From Pseudomonas sp. G2-4 (GTDB lineage: Bacteria; Pseudomonadota; Gammaproteobacteria; Pseudomonadales; Pseudomonadaceae): a stretch of 64,000 nt of DNA. A program made the translations under genes and the position numbers. The notes under the pieces were generated by a model. It was not told the DNA's origin and did no database searches. It saw nothing but the letters and a program-made list of their open reading frames with translations. Shown here in pieces: positions 1 through 8,309 of the stretch (positions are counted from its first letter, which is position 1; each line of letters opens with the position of its first letter). The stretch covers positions 1,302,001-1,366,000 of the forward strand of contig NZ_CP125957.1 of NCBI RefSeq assembly GCF_030064125.1, in the 5' to 3' direction.

Positions 1-2
1 CG

Positions 3-317
3 GTTTCCTTGCAGGTGGTCATGGCCGTTCCAGGATGGGATGCCTGCGATCTGGCCGGAGAGCTGAAACACCTGGTCGTGGATAACCGCTGGGGGCTGTC
101 GGGCGATCAATGCGATCTGCCCACGGAGATCGATGGCATCGCATCCACGTTCACCCACGAAGCTCGGGTGTACACCGCCTGGACGCTTTCACTTACCCAA
201 ACACTCTACCTCGGCCCGATGTTGCTGGAGGACCCACTGGGCATCCCGAAATTTGCCCGTACCTGGGAAGTCTCGAACATCGACGACCCGGATCAATACA
301 CCACACTCGAGGCCTGA
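3..317 (+). CDS. Tailocin/phage protein upstream of baseplate gene V (left end possibly outside the window)
   Basis: The reading frame is open to the left edge of the window, so the true start may lie outside; an internal ATG at 21 preceded by an AGGTGG-like ribosome site is an alternative. It encodes about 100 residues with no motif I recognise. It ends three bases before the gene V start, so it is probably co-transcribed with the baseplate genes. In R-type pyocin clusters a small uncharacterised gene occupies the same place just before gpV. A structural or baseplate-associated role is inferred from position only. Confidence 0.6.
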   Translation, partial: VSLQVVMAVPGWDACDLAGELKHLVVDNRWGLSGDQCDLPTEIDGIASTFTHEARVYTAWTLSLTQTLYLGPMLLEDPLGIPKFARTWEVSNIDDPDQYTTLEA

Positions 318-320
318 CCC

Positions 321-932
321 ATGTTCGATGCGCTTTTAAGTCTGCATCTGGGGCCGATCATCGAGCGTCTGGCCGAGATGGAAACCGAGCTGGAAGACTT
401 GCACCGGCGTGCCGACAGTTTCTGTCGCATCGGCGTTTGCCAGGAGGTCGATGCCGCCACTAATACCTGCAAGGTCAGCCATGGCGGGCTGCTGACCCCG
501 GCGATCCGGTTCTTCAATCCCAGTGCTGGCGCCCAGAGCGAGTCGCGGATTCCCTCCGTGGGCGAGCAATGCCTGTTGCTGAACCACGGCGGCGGCGAGG
601 GCGGAGGGCAGTCGGTGGCGTTGTTCGGCCTCAACGGCGGTCAGTTCCCGCCCGTCTCGACACAGGCTTCGCTGACGCGTCGTCTCTATCCAGACGGTTC
701 GGAAAACGGCTACGACCACGCCAGCCATGTCCTGCACTGGAAAAACGGTCCGGCGGCGTTCACCGGTTCCCGTGAATCCCTCCAACTGAACATTGGCTCG
801 TCAAGGTTGCTGATGACACCCCAGCTCATCGAGTTGCAGATGGGCGCCGTCGGCCTGCGGCTCGACGCTTCCGGCGTGCACCTGAGCGGTCCGGTGGTGG
901 ATCACCAGGGGCGTGTCCTCAGTACCGCATAA
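321..932 (+). CDS. Baseplate assembly protein V (tail spike), P2 gpV-like
   Basis: This 203-residue protein fits the P2 gpV / gp45-like spike family. That protein sits at the centre of the contractile-tail baseplate and punctures the target outer membrane. The N-terminal third is helical and charged, the middle resembles the OB-like domain, and the C-terminal ~70 residues are short beta-strand repeats typical of a spike needle. It is the first of the run V-W-J-I. The gene W start lies 11 bases after its stop. The family call rests on gene order and overall sequence character; no enzymatic motif is expected. Confidence 0.85.
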   Translation: MFDALLSLHLGPIIERLAEMETELEDLHRRADSFCRIGVCQEVDAATNTCKVSHGGLLTPAIRFFNPSAGAQSESRIPSVGEQCLLLNHGGGEGGGQSVALFGLNGGQFPPVSTQASLTRRLYPDGSENGYDHASHVLHWKNGPAAFTGSRESLQLNIGSSRLLMTPQLIELQMGAVGLRLDASGVHLSGPVVDHQGRVLSTA

Positions 933-942
933 GAGATTTCCC

Positions 943-1275
943 ATGATCGGAATCGATAGAAACACCGGCGCCACGGTCGACGACTGGCTGCAGTTCGTGC
1001 AGCGCGCCACCCGGGCGTTGACCACGCCTTTGGGCACTCGTCAGAAGCGCCCTTTGTATGGCTGCGCACTCACACAATTGCTCGGGCAGAACCTTGGCGA
1101 CGACTTGCTGATCCTGGCCCAGAGCCACGCGGCCCAAGCGTTCTACAACCCACAAAACGGTATCAGTGATTTCGAGCCACAGGTCATTGTCGCCAGCCGA
1201 CAGGGCGCCAGCTTGCTATTGCGCTTCGCCGGCACCTGGAAAAACCGCAAGCAAACCTTCGAGGTGGTGACATGA
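943..1275 (+). CDS. Baseplate wedge protein W (GPW/gp25 family)
   Basis: This 110-residue protein has the size and sequence character of P2 gpW / T4 gp25, the wedge protein that anchors sheath assembly to the baseplate. The start at 943 (MIGIDRNTG) was preferred over an upstream in-frame start at 913 because it avoids overlap with gene V. The C-terminus contains the family's usual pattern of a beta strand followed by a basic turn and a short terminal strand. Its stop overlaps the gene J start in an ATGA arrangement, which indicates translational coupling. Confidence 0.87.
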   Translation: MIGIDRNTGATVDDWLQFVQRATRALTTPLGTRQKRPLYGCALTQLLGQNLGDDLLILAQSHAAQAFYNPQNGISDFEPQVIVASRQGASLLLRFAGTWKNRKQTFEVVT

Positions 1276-2267
1276 GTATGTTGATACCCGGCCAGAACCA
1301 GTTGGCTGAACCGGCCATCGTCACCGTCGACGCGTTCGAGGATCTGCTCGCGGAGTTCAAGACTTTCGTGGTCGAGTACGTCGGCGCCCGTTCTCCCGGG
1401 AGTGCGGCAAAGCTGCTGGAAAGTCTTGAGAACGAAAGCGAATTGCTGACCCTGGCCCTTGAGGCGTTCTGCGTCCGGCTGCAAACCCATGAACGCAAAT
1501 ACAACGCCCGCATCAAGCAGATGCTGGCGTGGTGGGCCACCGGGACCAACCTCGATGCTCGCCTGGCGGACATGGGCCTTGAACGTCAGTTGCTCGATCC
1601 GGGCGATCCGGCGGCTTTCCCGCCGATTGCTCCAGTCTACGAGAGTGACGATGACGCCCGCTTGCGTTACTACCTGGCACCCCACGCCCCAGCGGCGGGC
1701 TCGCGCATGCAGTATCGGCGGGAGATCTTCACCCTCGGCGAACGGCCTGCGGTGAAGGTGGACAGTGCCGCAGGCGGTGTAGTGAGCGTGACCTACACGT
1801 TCGATCCGGACGGTCTTGCCGCGCAAGTCAAAGACGGCAACGGACGCCGGACGGCGCCGGGTGTGGTTACGGTCACGGTGCTTTCCCGCGAGGGCAACGG
1901 CACACCGTCCGAAGCGCTGCTGAACGGTGTTCGCCAGCACTTCGCCCGGCCCGACGTCCGACCGGAAACCGACTTGGTCATCGTCCAGGCCGCGCAAATC
2001 AAACCCTACAAAATTCGCGTCGTGGCGAAGATCAACGCCGGCCCGGATTCGGGCCTGACCCAGGTTGCCGCCGAGCAGCAGTTGCAGGCGTATGCCGAGG
2101 CGTGTCATCGCCTGGAAGGTCGAGTGGACCCGAGCTGGATCGATTACACGCTGCACAGCGCGGGTGCGGTTCAGCTCGAAATTCTCGAGCCGCTGGCGCC
2201 GATTGTGACCACGGCTTTCCAAGCCCCGTACTGCACGGGCGTCGAGGTCGAGGTGGACACGTTATGA
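1272..2267 (+). CDS. Baseplate protein J
   Basis: A 331-residue baseplate J family protein (P2 gpJ, T4 gp6-like). It forms the wedge ring that links the central hub to the tail fibres of a contractile tail. The length is within the range of the P2/R-pyocin homologues. It starts inside the end of gene W and its TGA overlaps the ATG of gene I, so V-W-J-I read as one translationally coupled unit. The C-terminal part, with a run of short hydrophobic strands and a conserved acidic end, fits the baseplate J fold. Confidence 0.88.
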   Translation: MSMLIPGQNQLAEPAIVTVDAFEDLLAEFKTFVVEYVGARSPGSAAKLLESLENESELLTLALEAFCVRLQTHERKYNARIKQMLAWWATGTNLDARLADMGLERQLLDPGDPAAFPPIAPVYESDDDARLRYYLAPHAPAAGSRMQYRREIFTLGERPAVKVDSAAGGVVSVTYTFDPDGLAAQVKDGNGRRTAPGVVTVTVLSREGNGTPSEALLNGVRQHFARPDVRPETDLVIVQAAQIKPYKIRVVAKINAGPDSGLTQVAAEQQLQAYAEACHRLEGRVDPSWIDYTLHSAGAVQLEILEPLAPIVTTAFQAPYCTGVEVEVDTL

Positions 2268-2899
2268 GTGACGACGCACCTCGCCCGAGCCTGCTGCCGG
2301 CCAACAGTTCACCGCTGGAAAGGGCCCTTGATCTGGGTTTCGCCCGGTTGCTTGAACGCATCGATCCGCCGTTTCCCGAGTTGATGAATCCGCTCTCGAC
2401 GCCTCTGGCGTTTCTGCCGTACCTAGCGGCGGATCGCGGAGTCAGTGAGTGGAGCACGACGGCGCCTGAGGCTGAAAAGCGCCTGACGGTTGAACTCGCC
2501 TGGCCCACCGCACGACAAGCCGGGACACGAAAGGCGCTGGAAAATGCCGCCAAGGGCTTGCAGCTCATGCCCGAGGTGCGCGCCTGGTATGAGCAAACGC
2601 CACCCGGCCCGCCCTACAGTTTTTCCGTCAGGGCTTTTACCGAACAACCCTATAGCGAAGCCATCGACGCGCGTCTCGATCGTCGGTTGGCCGATGCCAA
2701 AAGCGAGCGCGACACCTTGACGGTTTCGGTCGGCTTGAGTGCCTTCGGCCGTCACGTCATCGGCGCCGCCACGCTGTGCGGCGAGCTGACCACGGTTTAT
2801 CCAATCGTCATCGAAGGGCTTGAAGCCTCGGGCCAGGCCTTCATGGCCGCGGCGCTCTACACCGTCGAAACCTCCACTATTTATCCACAGGGGTCCTAA
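2264..2899 (+). CDS. Tail protein I, baseplate-fibre connector
   Basis: A 211-residue P2 gpI-like protein. The family sits at the baseplate periphery and is needed to attach the tail fibre. The start at 2264 overlaps the gene J stop by ATGA. The N-terminal half contains the family pattern of a hydrophobic segment around 'FLPYLAADRGV', followed by a short helical region. The tail fibre gene begins immediately after its stop. A longer open frame starting at 2102 is an artefact of overlap with gene J. Confidence 0.87.
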   Translation: MSDDAPRPSLLPANSSPLERALDLGFARLLERIDPPFPELMNPLSTPLAFLPYLAADRGVSEWSTTAPEAEKRLTVELAWPTARQAGTRKALENAAKGLQLMPEVRAWYEQTPPGPPYSFSVRAFTEQPYSEAIDARLDRRLADAKSERDTLTVSVGLSAFGRHVIGAATLCGELTTVYPIVIEGLEASGQAFMAAALYTVETSTIYPQGS

Positions 2900-5050
2900 A
2901 TGGCCGACTACTACACCCTGCTCACCGATGCGGGGATCGCCTACGAAACCGCCTGCAAGGCGGCGGGCACACCGATCAAGCTGTCGCAGATTTCCGTCGG
3001 TGACGGCGGCGGCGCGGTCTACAACCCTGCCGCTACTGCTATCGCCCTCAAACGCGAAGTGTGGCGCGGGCCGCTCAATGCGCTGTTCCAGGATGAAAAC
3101 AACCCGAGCTGGCTGCTGGTCGAAGTCACCATCCCGTCTGACGTGGGCGGTTGGTATGTGCGTGAGGCGGGGATTTGGACCGATACCGGCATTCTCTATG
3201 CGATTGTCAAGTATCCGGAGTCGTTCAAACCGGTGTTGGCGACGTCCGGTTCGGGCAAAGAGTTCTACATTCGGTCGATTTTCGAGACCAGTAATGCTGA
3301 GCTGGTGACGCTGCTGATTGACGATACGGTGGTCAAGGCTACGCGGGCTTGGGTGGCGAGTTATGTGGCTGATGAACTTGCCAAGCTGGACAGGAAGCAG
3401 TCTGTGCGGGTGGCGACGACGGCCAATATTGTTTTGAGTGGGGCTCAGACGATTGATGGTGTGGCGGTGGTTGCTGGGGATCGGGTGCTTGTTAAATCCC
3501 AGACGTTGGCGAAGGACAACGGTATTTATGTCGTTGCGAACATCGCTTGGATACGAGCAAAGGATGCCGACGCGAGTGTCGAAGTTACCTCGGGGTTGAT
3601 TGTCTCGATTGAGGAAGGGACGACGCTTGCCAATACGATCTGGCAGTTGGTTACAGATGGTGTGATCGTGCTGGGTACCACGGCGCTGACTTTTCAGAAC
3701 GTGACGCAGGGTTTTGCGCCACTTAACTCCCCAGCCTTGATTGGGGCGCCTACTGCCCCTACGGTAGCGGGGAGCGACAACAGTACCAAGATCGCTACTT
3801 CGGCAGCGGTTCGCGCCATCATGGCGCAGTTTGGTTTTGGTTCTGCCGCGTACAGCTATACCGGGGACATCGATGCCATCACATTGAACGGCGTCTACAT
3901 GGTGACTACTAGTACCACGGGAACTAAGCCCATGAGCCCTGGAGCCACGACGGTTATCCCTAACGGTACGATTTTCCACATGGAACGTGGTAGTTCCAAC
4001 ATGGCGACGCAGTGGTGGGACTCCTTGGTGAGTAGCACCATTCCGATTACCTGTATGCGTACTCGCAATTCTGCTGGGGTATGGACGGCCTGGGCCCAGG
4101 TATGGGGCGAGCTCAATACGCCAAAGCAGGCGAATCCACTCGATCTGACGCCGGGCGCAATGCTTGCCCCAGGCGCGTTCGGAATTGGCCGGGCAATCGT
4201 CGGTACCGCCCTGGATTTGAATGCCTACACGGTACCGGGTGATTACCTGACAGCCACGGCAGGTCAGCTTAACCTGCCACCCGGTTGGAGCCCTACCCGG
4301 CGTTACGGCCTCAAGGTTTCCGGTCTTTCCAATGCTGGCGAGCGTTTGACACAAATGCTGATCGGGGGCATGTCGGGCGATGAGGTCGGCATGGCGATCC
4401 GCGCACGGCGTGAGGATGGACAGTGGAAAGACTGGGAGGAAATCACCACCGGTCGACACGGCCCATTCAAGGCGACTCAGACTTACAAGGCCGCCGGGGT
4501 GTTTACCTGGGCTGTACCAGCTGGCGTCAAGAAGGTCTGGGTCACCGTATTCGGCGGCGGTGGAGGTGGCGGACGCTTCTCCCATGGCGGCGGCGGTGGA
4601 GGTGGCGGCGGGATTGCCGAAGGATTGGTAGACCTGACTGGCGTTTCCTCTGTCACGGTTACTGTCGGCGCTGGTGGGGCTGGCTGGGCTGGAAGTGATG
4701 GCGACGGAGCGCCTGGCAATGCATCGTCTTTCGGCAGTTTCATGAGTGCCACGGGCGGCGCCGGTGCGTCGAAGTGGTATGGCGGCCTAGCAGGCCTTGG
4801 ATCAGGTGGAGATATCAATACCACCCTGGGCCCGGGTGGACACGCCACTCGCCACGATAATGGTGTGGCTCCTTCGACTTCCATATACGGCGGCGGACAT
4901 GGCGCCGGCGGCCGGGGTTACGGCGCTGGGGCGGGTTCGATTGGCCAGGCCGGTACGTCCAGTACGCTTGTCGGCAGTGGCGGGGGCGGCGGCAATGAAA
5001 ACGGCAACGGCGGCAATGGGTCGCCCGGCCAAGTAGTTATCAGATGGTGA
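2900..5050 (+). CDS. Tail fibre protein (receptor-binding, gpH-like)
   Basis: A 716-residue tail fibre. Residues ~1-160 are the conserved N-terminal baseplate-attachment domain (DUF3751-like). Residues ~170-275 carry the common phage fibre module that begins VATTANIVLSG and ends near 'GTTALTFQNV'. Residues ~315-410 look like a pyocin-knob type domain, and a second knob-like segment follows at ~430-515. Residues ~527-716 form a very glycine-rich tip with runs of six or more Gly, likely the receptor-recognition part. The base composition is visibly lower in GC from about 3290 to 4130 than in the flanking tail genes, which suggests module exchange. The fibre decides which strains a tailocin kills. 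Its stop overlaps the start of its chaperone. Confidence 0.88.
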   Translation: MADYYTLLTDAGIAYETACKAAGTPIKLSQISVGDGGGAVYNPAATAIALKREVWRGPLNALFQDENNPSWLLVEVTIPSDVGGWYVREAGIWTDTGILYAIVKYPESFKPVLATSGSGKEFYIRSIFETSNAELVTLLIDDTVVKATRAWVASYVADELAKLDRKQSVRVATTANIVLSGAQTIDGVAVVAGDRVLVKSQTLAKDNGIYVVANIAWIRAKDADASVEVTSGLIVSIEEGTTLANTIWQLVTDGVIVLGTTALTFQNVTQGFAPLNSPALIGAPTAPTVAGSDNSTKIATSAAVRAIMAQFGFGSAAYSYTGDIDAITLNGVYMVTTSTTGTKPMSPGATTVIPNGTIFHMERGSSNMATQWWDSLVSSTIPITCMRTRNSAGVWTAWAQVWGELNTPKQANPLDLTPGAMLAPGAFGIGRAIVGTALDLNAYTVPGDYLTATAGQLNLPPGWSPTRRYGLKVSGLSNAGERLTQMLIGGMSGDEVGMAIRARREDGQWKDWEEITTGRHGPFKATQTYKAAGVFTWAVPAGVKKVWVTVFGGGGGGGRFSHGGGGGGGGGIAEGLVDLTGVSSVTVTVGAGGAGWAGSDGDGAPGNASSFGSFMSATGGAGASKWYGGLAGLGSGGDINTTLGPGGHATRHDNGVAPSTSIYGGGHGAGGRGYGAGAGSIGQAGTSSTLVGSGGGGGNENGNGGNGSPGQVVIRW

Positions 5051-5454
5051 TCAACATGTGGGTATTGATACAAGAGAACGTTGTGCATGAGGTGACGGAG
5101 GTCGATCCCGCAGGGCGTTTCCACCCGGATTTGATGTGGAAACCATGCAGCGAAGAAGTCAGACACGGATGGCGGTACGACGGGGAGGCATTTGTCGAGC
5201 CGGTGAGGGAGGGCGATTCTCTGGCCGCCCGCGAGCGAGCCTGGCGCGACGCGGAGATGCACGCCAGCGAGTGGCTCGTGACACGTCATCGAGATGAACA
5301 GGACTTGAAACAGGAGACTACCCTGACGTCTGCTCAGTTTTCCGAATTGCTTACCTATCGGCAGGCCCTCCGGGATTGGCCGCAGTCGCCGAGTTTTCCC
5401 GACCGCCAATACCGCCCCGTCGTGCTGCCCTGGCTCGCCAGCCAAACCCAATAA
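5044..5454 (+). CDS. Tail fibre assembly chaperone (Tfa/gpG-like)
   Basis: A 136-residue protein directly after and overlapping the fibre gene. It fits the tail fibre assembly (Tfa) family, which helps the fibre C-terminus fold and trimerise. The C-terminal region, with a Trp-rich, Pro-rich ending ('DWPQSPSFPDRQYRP'), resembles the conserved 'LRDIP...FP..PxxP' ending of this family. The ATG at 5044 lies inside the fibre stop region; an alternative start is the ATG at 5056. Two hairpins downstream end the baseplate-fibre transcription unit. Confidence 0.82.
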   Translation: MVINMWVLIQENVVHEVTEVDPAGRFHPDLMWKPCSEEVRHGWRYDGEAFVEPVREGDSLAARERAWRDAEMHASEWLVTRHRDEQDLKQETTLTSAQFSELLTYRQALRDWPQSPSFPDRQYRPVVLPWLASQTQ

Positions 5455-5456
5455 AT

Positions 5457-5483
5457 CGCCCCGCACCACGGGGCGTTTTTTTG
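5457..5483 (+). terminator. Rho-independent terminator after the fibre operon
   Basis: A GC-rich hairpin (CGCCCCG ... CGGGGCG, short loop) is followed by seven T residues, just after the stop of the fibre chaperone gene. Confidence 0.85.
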
Positions 5484-5505
5484 ACCGGCAAATTTCAACA
5501 ACACT

Positions 5506-5533
5506 CAACAGCCCCTGCCTCAAGGGGCTTTTT
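5506..5533 (+). terminator. Second hairpin terminator before the sheath operon
   Basis: The stem AGCCCC ... GGGGCT is followed by five T residues, 25 bases after the first terminator. The tandem arrangement should insulate the fibre unit from the sheath/tube unit. Confidence 0.7.
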
Positions 5534-5553
5534 CGTATCTGGAGAACCCCAAA

Positions 5554-5763
5554 ATGGCACTACGCCAAACCTACACCGTACTCCTCCCATTCCCCATCGG
5601 CGGTGGTCATTGGTCGAGCATCGGCCAGGAACTCGACCTGCTCGACGTCGAGGCGAATGCCTTGCGCAGCGCCGGTCGGCTGGAACTGAAAAAAACCGAG
5701 GCCGGCGAATCGGTCTCTACATCCACCGCGGCCAAAAAGGCCGCTGCCAAGAAGGCTGAATAA
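5554..5763 (+). CDS. Small protein preceding the sheath gene
   Basis: A 69-residue protein with an Ala/Lys-rich C-terminal tail (repeated AAKK). It begins 20 bases after a terminator and ends two bases before the sheath ATG. I do not recognise a family. Its place matches that of short uncharacterised genes before the sheath in Mu-like and some P2-like tails. The basic tail may bind nucleic acid or an acidic partner, but that is speculation. Confidence 0.7.
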   Translation: MALRQTYTVLLPFPIGGGHWSSIGQELDLLDVEANALRSAGRLELKKTEAGESVSTSTAAKKAAAKKAE

Positions 5764-5765
5764 CC

Positions 5766-6932
5766 ATGGCTGAGGTTTTGAACTTCGAGCACAACGGCAT
5801 TACCGTCAATGCCACTGAATCTCCCGAGGCCATGGGTGGCCTGGGTGACAACGTCATCGGGCTGGTCGGCACCGCGCCGAATGCCAATCCGCTGATTCCG
5901 AAAAACACCCCGTTCCGCATCAACAGCTTCACCACCCAGGCCCAGCTGGACCCGACCGGTGCCGAGGCGGGTACCTTGTTCCAGGCGGTGTTCCAGATCC
6001 TCAAAGTGGTCAAGGTGCCGGTGTACGTGGTCATCGTCGAAGAGGGCGCCACGCCGGCCGACACGCAGAACAACGTCATTGGCGGCATCGAAGCGCAGAC
6101 CGGTCGCAAGCTCGGTCTGGCGGCGTTGAGTGGGGTCGCGGAAGACCTGACTATCATCGGCGCGCCGGGCTTCACCGGCACCAAGGCGGTGGCCGGCGAG
6201 TTCGCCTCGTTCGGCAAGCGTATCAAGGCGCGGGTGGTGCTCGATGGCAAGGACGCCGCGGTCGCCGATCAAGTGACCTACAGCCAGGAACTGGGCGGTG
6301 CGGAGCTGGGTTTCGACCGTTGCCTGGTGGTGCACAACATGCCGGCGGTGTACTCCAAGGCGGCGAAGAAAAACGTCTTCCTGGCGCCGTCGAGCCTGGC
6401 TATCGCCGCGCTCGCCAAGGTCAAGCAATGGGAGAGCCCGGGCAACCAGGTCACCTACGCCGAAGACGTCTCGCGCACCGTGGAATACAACATCCTCGAC
6501 ACCTCCACCGAAGGCGATCTGCTCAACCGCTACGGCGTCAGCTACTACGCCCGGACCATCCTCGGTGGCTTCTCGTTGCTGGGCAACCGCTCCATCACCG
6601 GCAAGTTCATCAGCTACGTCGGCCTTGAAGATGCGATCAGCCGCAAGTTGGTGAAGGCCGGCCAGAAAGCCATGGCCAAGAACCTGACCAAATCGTTCAT
6701 GGACCAGGAGGTCAAGCGCATCAACGACTGGCTGCAAACCCTGGTCGCCGACGAAACCATCCCGGGCGGCAGCGTCTACCTGCACCCGGAACTGAACAGT
6801 GTCGAGAAGTACAAGAACGGCACCTGGTACGTGGTCATCGACTACGGCCGCTACGCGCCGAACGAACACATGATTTATCAACTCAACGCCCGCGATGAAA
6901 TCATCGAGCAGTTCCTGGAGGACGTTCTCTAA
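5766..6932 (+). CDS. Contractile tail sheath protein (FI-like)
   Basis: A 388-residue tail sheath protein, close in length to P2 FI and the R-pyocin sheath. It polymerises around the tube and contracts to drive the tube through the target envelope. The C-terminal region around residues 330-375 (GTWYVVIDYGRYAPNEHM...) is the typical conserved sheath core that holds neighbouring subunits together. The tube gene starts at the last base of its stop codon, so sheath and tube are translationally coupled. Confidence 0.93.
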   Translation: MAEVLNFEHNGITVNATESPEAMGGLGDNVIGLVGTAPNANPLIPKNTPFRINSFTTQAQLDPTGAEAGTLFQAVFQILKVVKVPVYVVIVEEGATPADTQNNVIGGIEAQTGRKLGLAALSGVAEDLTIIGAPGFTGTKAVAGEFASFGKRIKARVVLDGKDAAVADQVTYSQELGGAELGFDRCLVVHNMPAVYSKAAKKNVFLAPSSLAIAALAKVKQWESPGNQVTYAEDVSRTVEYNILDTSTEGDLLNRYGVSYYARTILGGFSLLGNRSITGKFISYVGLEDAISRKLVKAGQKAMAKNLTKSFMDQEVKRINDWLQTLVADETIPGGSVYLHPELNSVEKYKNGTWYVVIDYGRYAPNEHMIYQLNARDEIIEQFLEDVL

Positions 6933-7438
6933 TGTTTACCAACCGCGTAAGACAGGCCATCGCGGCCACCCTGCAAGGCCTGCCGTTGTCGGCGACGGTG
7001 GAAGAGTTCTCCCCGCCGAAGATCGAGTTCGACATGGAAGAAATGCGTGGCGGCCGTTTCATTGGCGAGGAAATGGCCAAGGGCGGCAAGGTGCTGACGG
7101 CCAAGTTGACGCTGCAAGGGCTCGGCCCGGAAATCATGTTGGCACTGGGCGTGAGCGTGGGCGACGACATTCTGCTGAACGTACGGGAAGCCGGCCAGGA
7201 TCAGGATGGCAACACCTGGTTCACTTACCACACGGTGGGCGGCAAGTTGAAATCCCTCGAGGAAACTCCGCTGAAAATGAGCGAGAAGCCCAAGACCAAT
7301 CTTGAGCTGTCCTGCCGCACCTACAACCGTCTGGAAAACGGCGTTCCGGTGATCGACATCGACGTGCGCACCCAGAAGTTCGTGCTCAACGGCGTCGACA
7401 TTCTCGGCGATGCTCGCCGTGCGGTGTTGTTGCCGTAA
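6932..7438 (+). CDS. Tail tube protein (FII-like)
   Basis: A 168-residue protein of the P2 FII major tail tube family. It forms the rigid inner tube expelled when the sheath contracts. Family features include the N-terminal segment with 'LPLSATVEEFSPPKIEF' and a C-terminal 'DIDVRTQKFVLNGVDIL' motif. It overlaps the sheath stop by one base. A REPIN of about 90 bp follows and separates it from the assembly chaperone gene. Confidence 0.92.
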   Translation: MFTNRVRQAIAATLQGLPLSATVEEFSPPKIEFDMEEMRGGRFIGEEMAKGGKVLTAKLTLQGLGPEIMLALGVSVGDDILLNVREAGQDQDGNTWFTYHTVGGKLKSLEETPLKMSEKPKTNLELSCRTYNRLENGVPVIDIDVRTQKFVLNGVDILGDARRAVLLP

Positions 7439-7465
7439 ACGAATGCCCGTCAGTTGAACACAATC

Positions 7466-7559
7466 CCTGTGGGAGCGAGCTCGCTCGCGATAGCGGTGCG
7501 TCAGCCAACATCGATGCTGACTGATCCGCCGCCATCGCGAGCAAGCTCGCTCCCACAGG
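7466..7559. repeat. REPIN, class A (GTGGGAGCGAGC), inside the tailocin cluster
   Basis: Two inverted REP copies with the core GTGGGAGCGAGC(T)TGCTCGCGAT(G) face each other with the GTGGGAG ends outside and about 40 bases between them. It lies in the 152-bp gap between the tube gene and gene E. Confidence 0.92.
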
Positions 7560-7590
7560 TTGTCCTCTGATTCACCAAGGAACTGATTCC

Positions 7591-8181
7591 ATGTCCTGGA
7601 CGCCTCCCGTTCACGTCTTGCTGTCGCCGATCACCGGTGACGACGAAACACAGATCGAACAACTCCAACTCAAGCCACTGTACTACGCCGCGCAGAAAGA
7701 GGCCCTGGCCCGTGCCGGCGATGACGAAGACGATCAGTTCTTCGAACTGGCCAAATTGGCCACCGGCCTGTCGGTCAAGGAGCTCGACCAGCTCAAGCGC
7801 CCGGACTACGTCAGCATCGCCCAATACGTGCACGAAATGTCGACCCGCCCGGCGTCGTATTTCCTCGGACAAGTCGCCGAGGCTGACAACGCATCGGACG
7901 ACCCCGATCCCGACCAGGTGCAGCTGCTGCAACCGCTCAACGCAGCGGGCCGCAGCGTGACGTCGCTGAGCCTGGAGATGCCGATACTGCGCGCCACCAA
8001 GGCGATGAAAAAACTGAAGACGGCCAAGGAACGCGCCGAGTTCATCACCGCTCATTGCACCGGCCTGATGCTTCCCGACCTGGACCTGCTGACCGTGCCC
8101 GACTGGACGCAACTGCAGGTACGCATCGACGATTTTTTAAACAAACCGGCGGACTTCTTTCGGAGCGCGACATCGAAGTGA
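7591..8181 (+). CDS. Tail assembly chaperone E (zero-frame product)
   Basis: A 196-residue protein in the position of P2 gene E, between tube and tape measure. The family chaperones the tape measure protein during tail assembly and is not part of the finished tail. This is the product made when no frameshift occurs. Near codon 182-184 the sequence carries two overlapping slippery heptamers that would switch ribosomes to the -1 frame. It is longer than P2 gpE (about 90 residues), having an extra acidic N-terminal part. Confidence 0.85.
   Translation: MSWTPPVHVLLSPITGDDETQIEQLQLKPLYYAAQKEALARAGDDEDDQFFELAKLATGLSVKELDQLKRPDYVSIAQYVHEMSTRPASYFLGQVAEADNASDDPDPDQVQLLQPLNAAGRSVTSLSLEMPILRATKAMKKLKTAKERAEFITAHCTGLMLPDLDLLTVPDWTQLQVRIDDFLNKPADFFRSATSK
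8133..8142 (+). promoter_or_regulatory. Programmed -1 frameshift site (tandem slippery heptamers)
   Basis: In the reading frame of gene E the codons GAT TTT TTA AAC contain T TTT TTA (8133-8139) and T TTA AAC (8136-8142). Both satisfy the X XXY YYZ rule. A -1 shift here enters an open frame that continues to 8303, as in the conserved E/E' frameshift of P2-like tails. Confidence 0.85.
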
Positions 8182-8303
8182 TCCTCGATGTGGTGCCGCT
8201 CATTTACCCGGTAAGTGAAGCGGAAATTCTGGAGTGGGACGCCGGCAAGGCCTTGCGCCGTTACGACATCGCGATCACTCGCCTTGGCGTGAAACAGGAG
8301 TAG
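8142..8303 (+). CDS. E' extension, reached by -1 frameshift from gene E
   Basis: The -1 frame is open from before the slippery site to the TAG at 8303. It adds about 53 residues (KQTGGLLSERDIEVILD...) to the first 184 residues of E, giving a fusion of about 237 residues. In P2-like phages the E+E' fusion binds the tape measure protein, and the ratio of E to E+E' is set by frameshift efficiency. There is no credible ribosome site or start for independent translation; the ATG at 8055 in this frame lies deep inside E. The tape measure start follows at 8310. Confidence 0.82.
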   Translation, partial: QTGGLLSERDIEVILDVVPLIYPVSEAEILEWDAGKALRRYDIAITRLGVKQE

Positions 8304-8309
8304 AGCGGG

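Noticed and set aside
2423..4585. 720-codon open frame antisense to tail protein I and the fibre gene
   Set aside because: It is a shadow of high-GC coding sequence on the other strand; it has no ribosome site and no family resemblance, and the sense genes are well supported.
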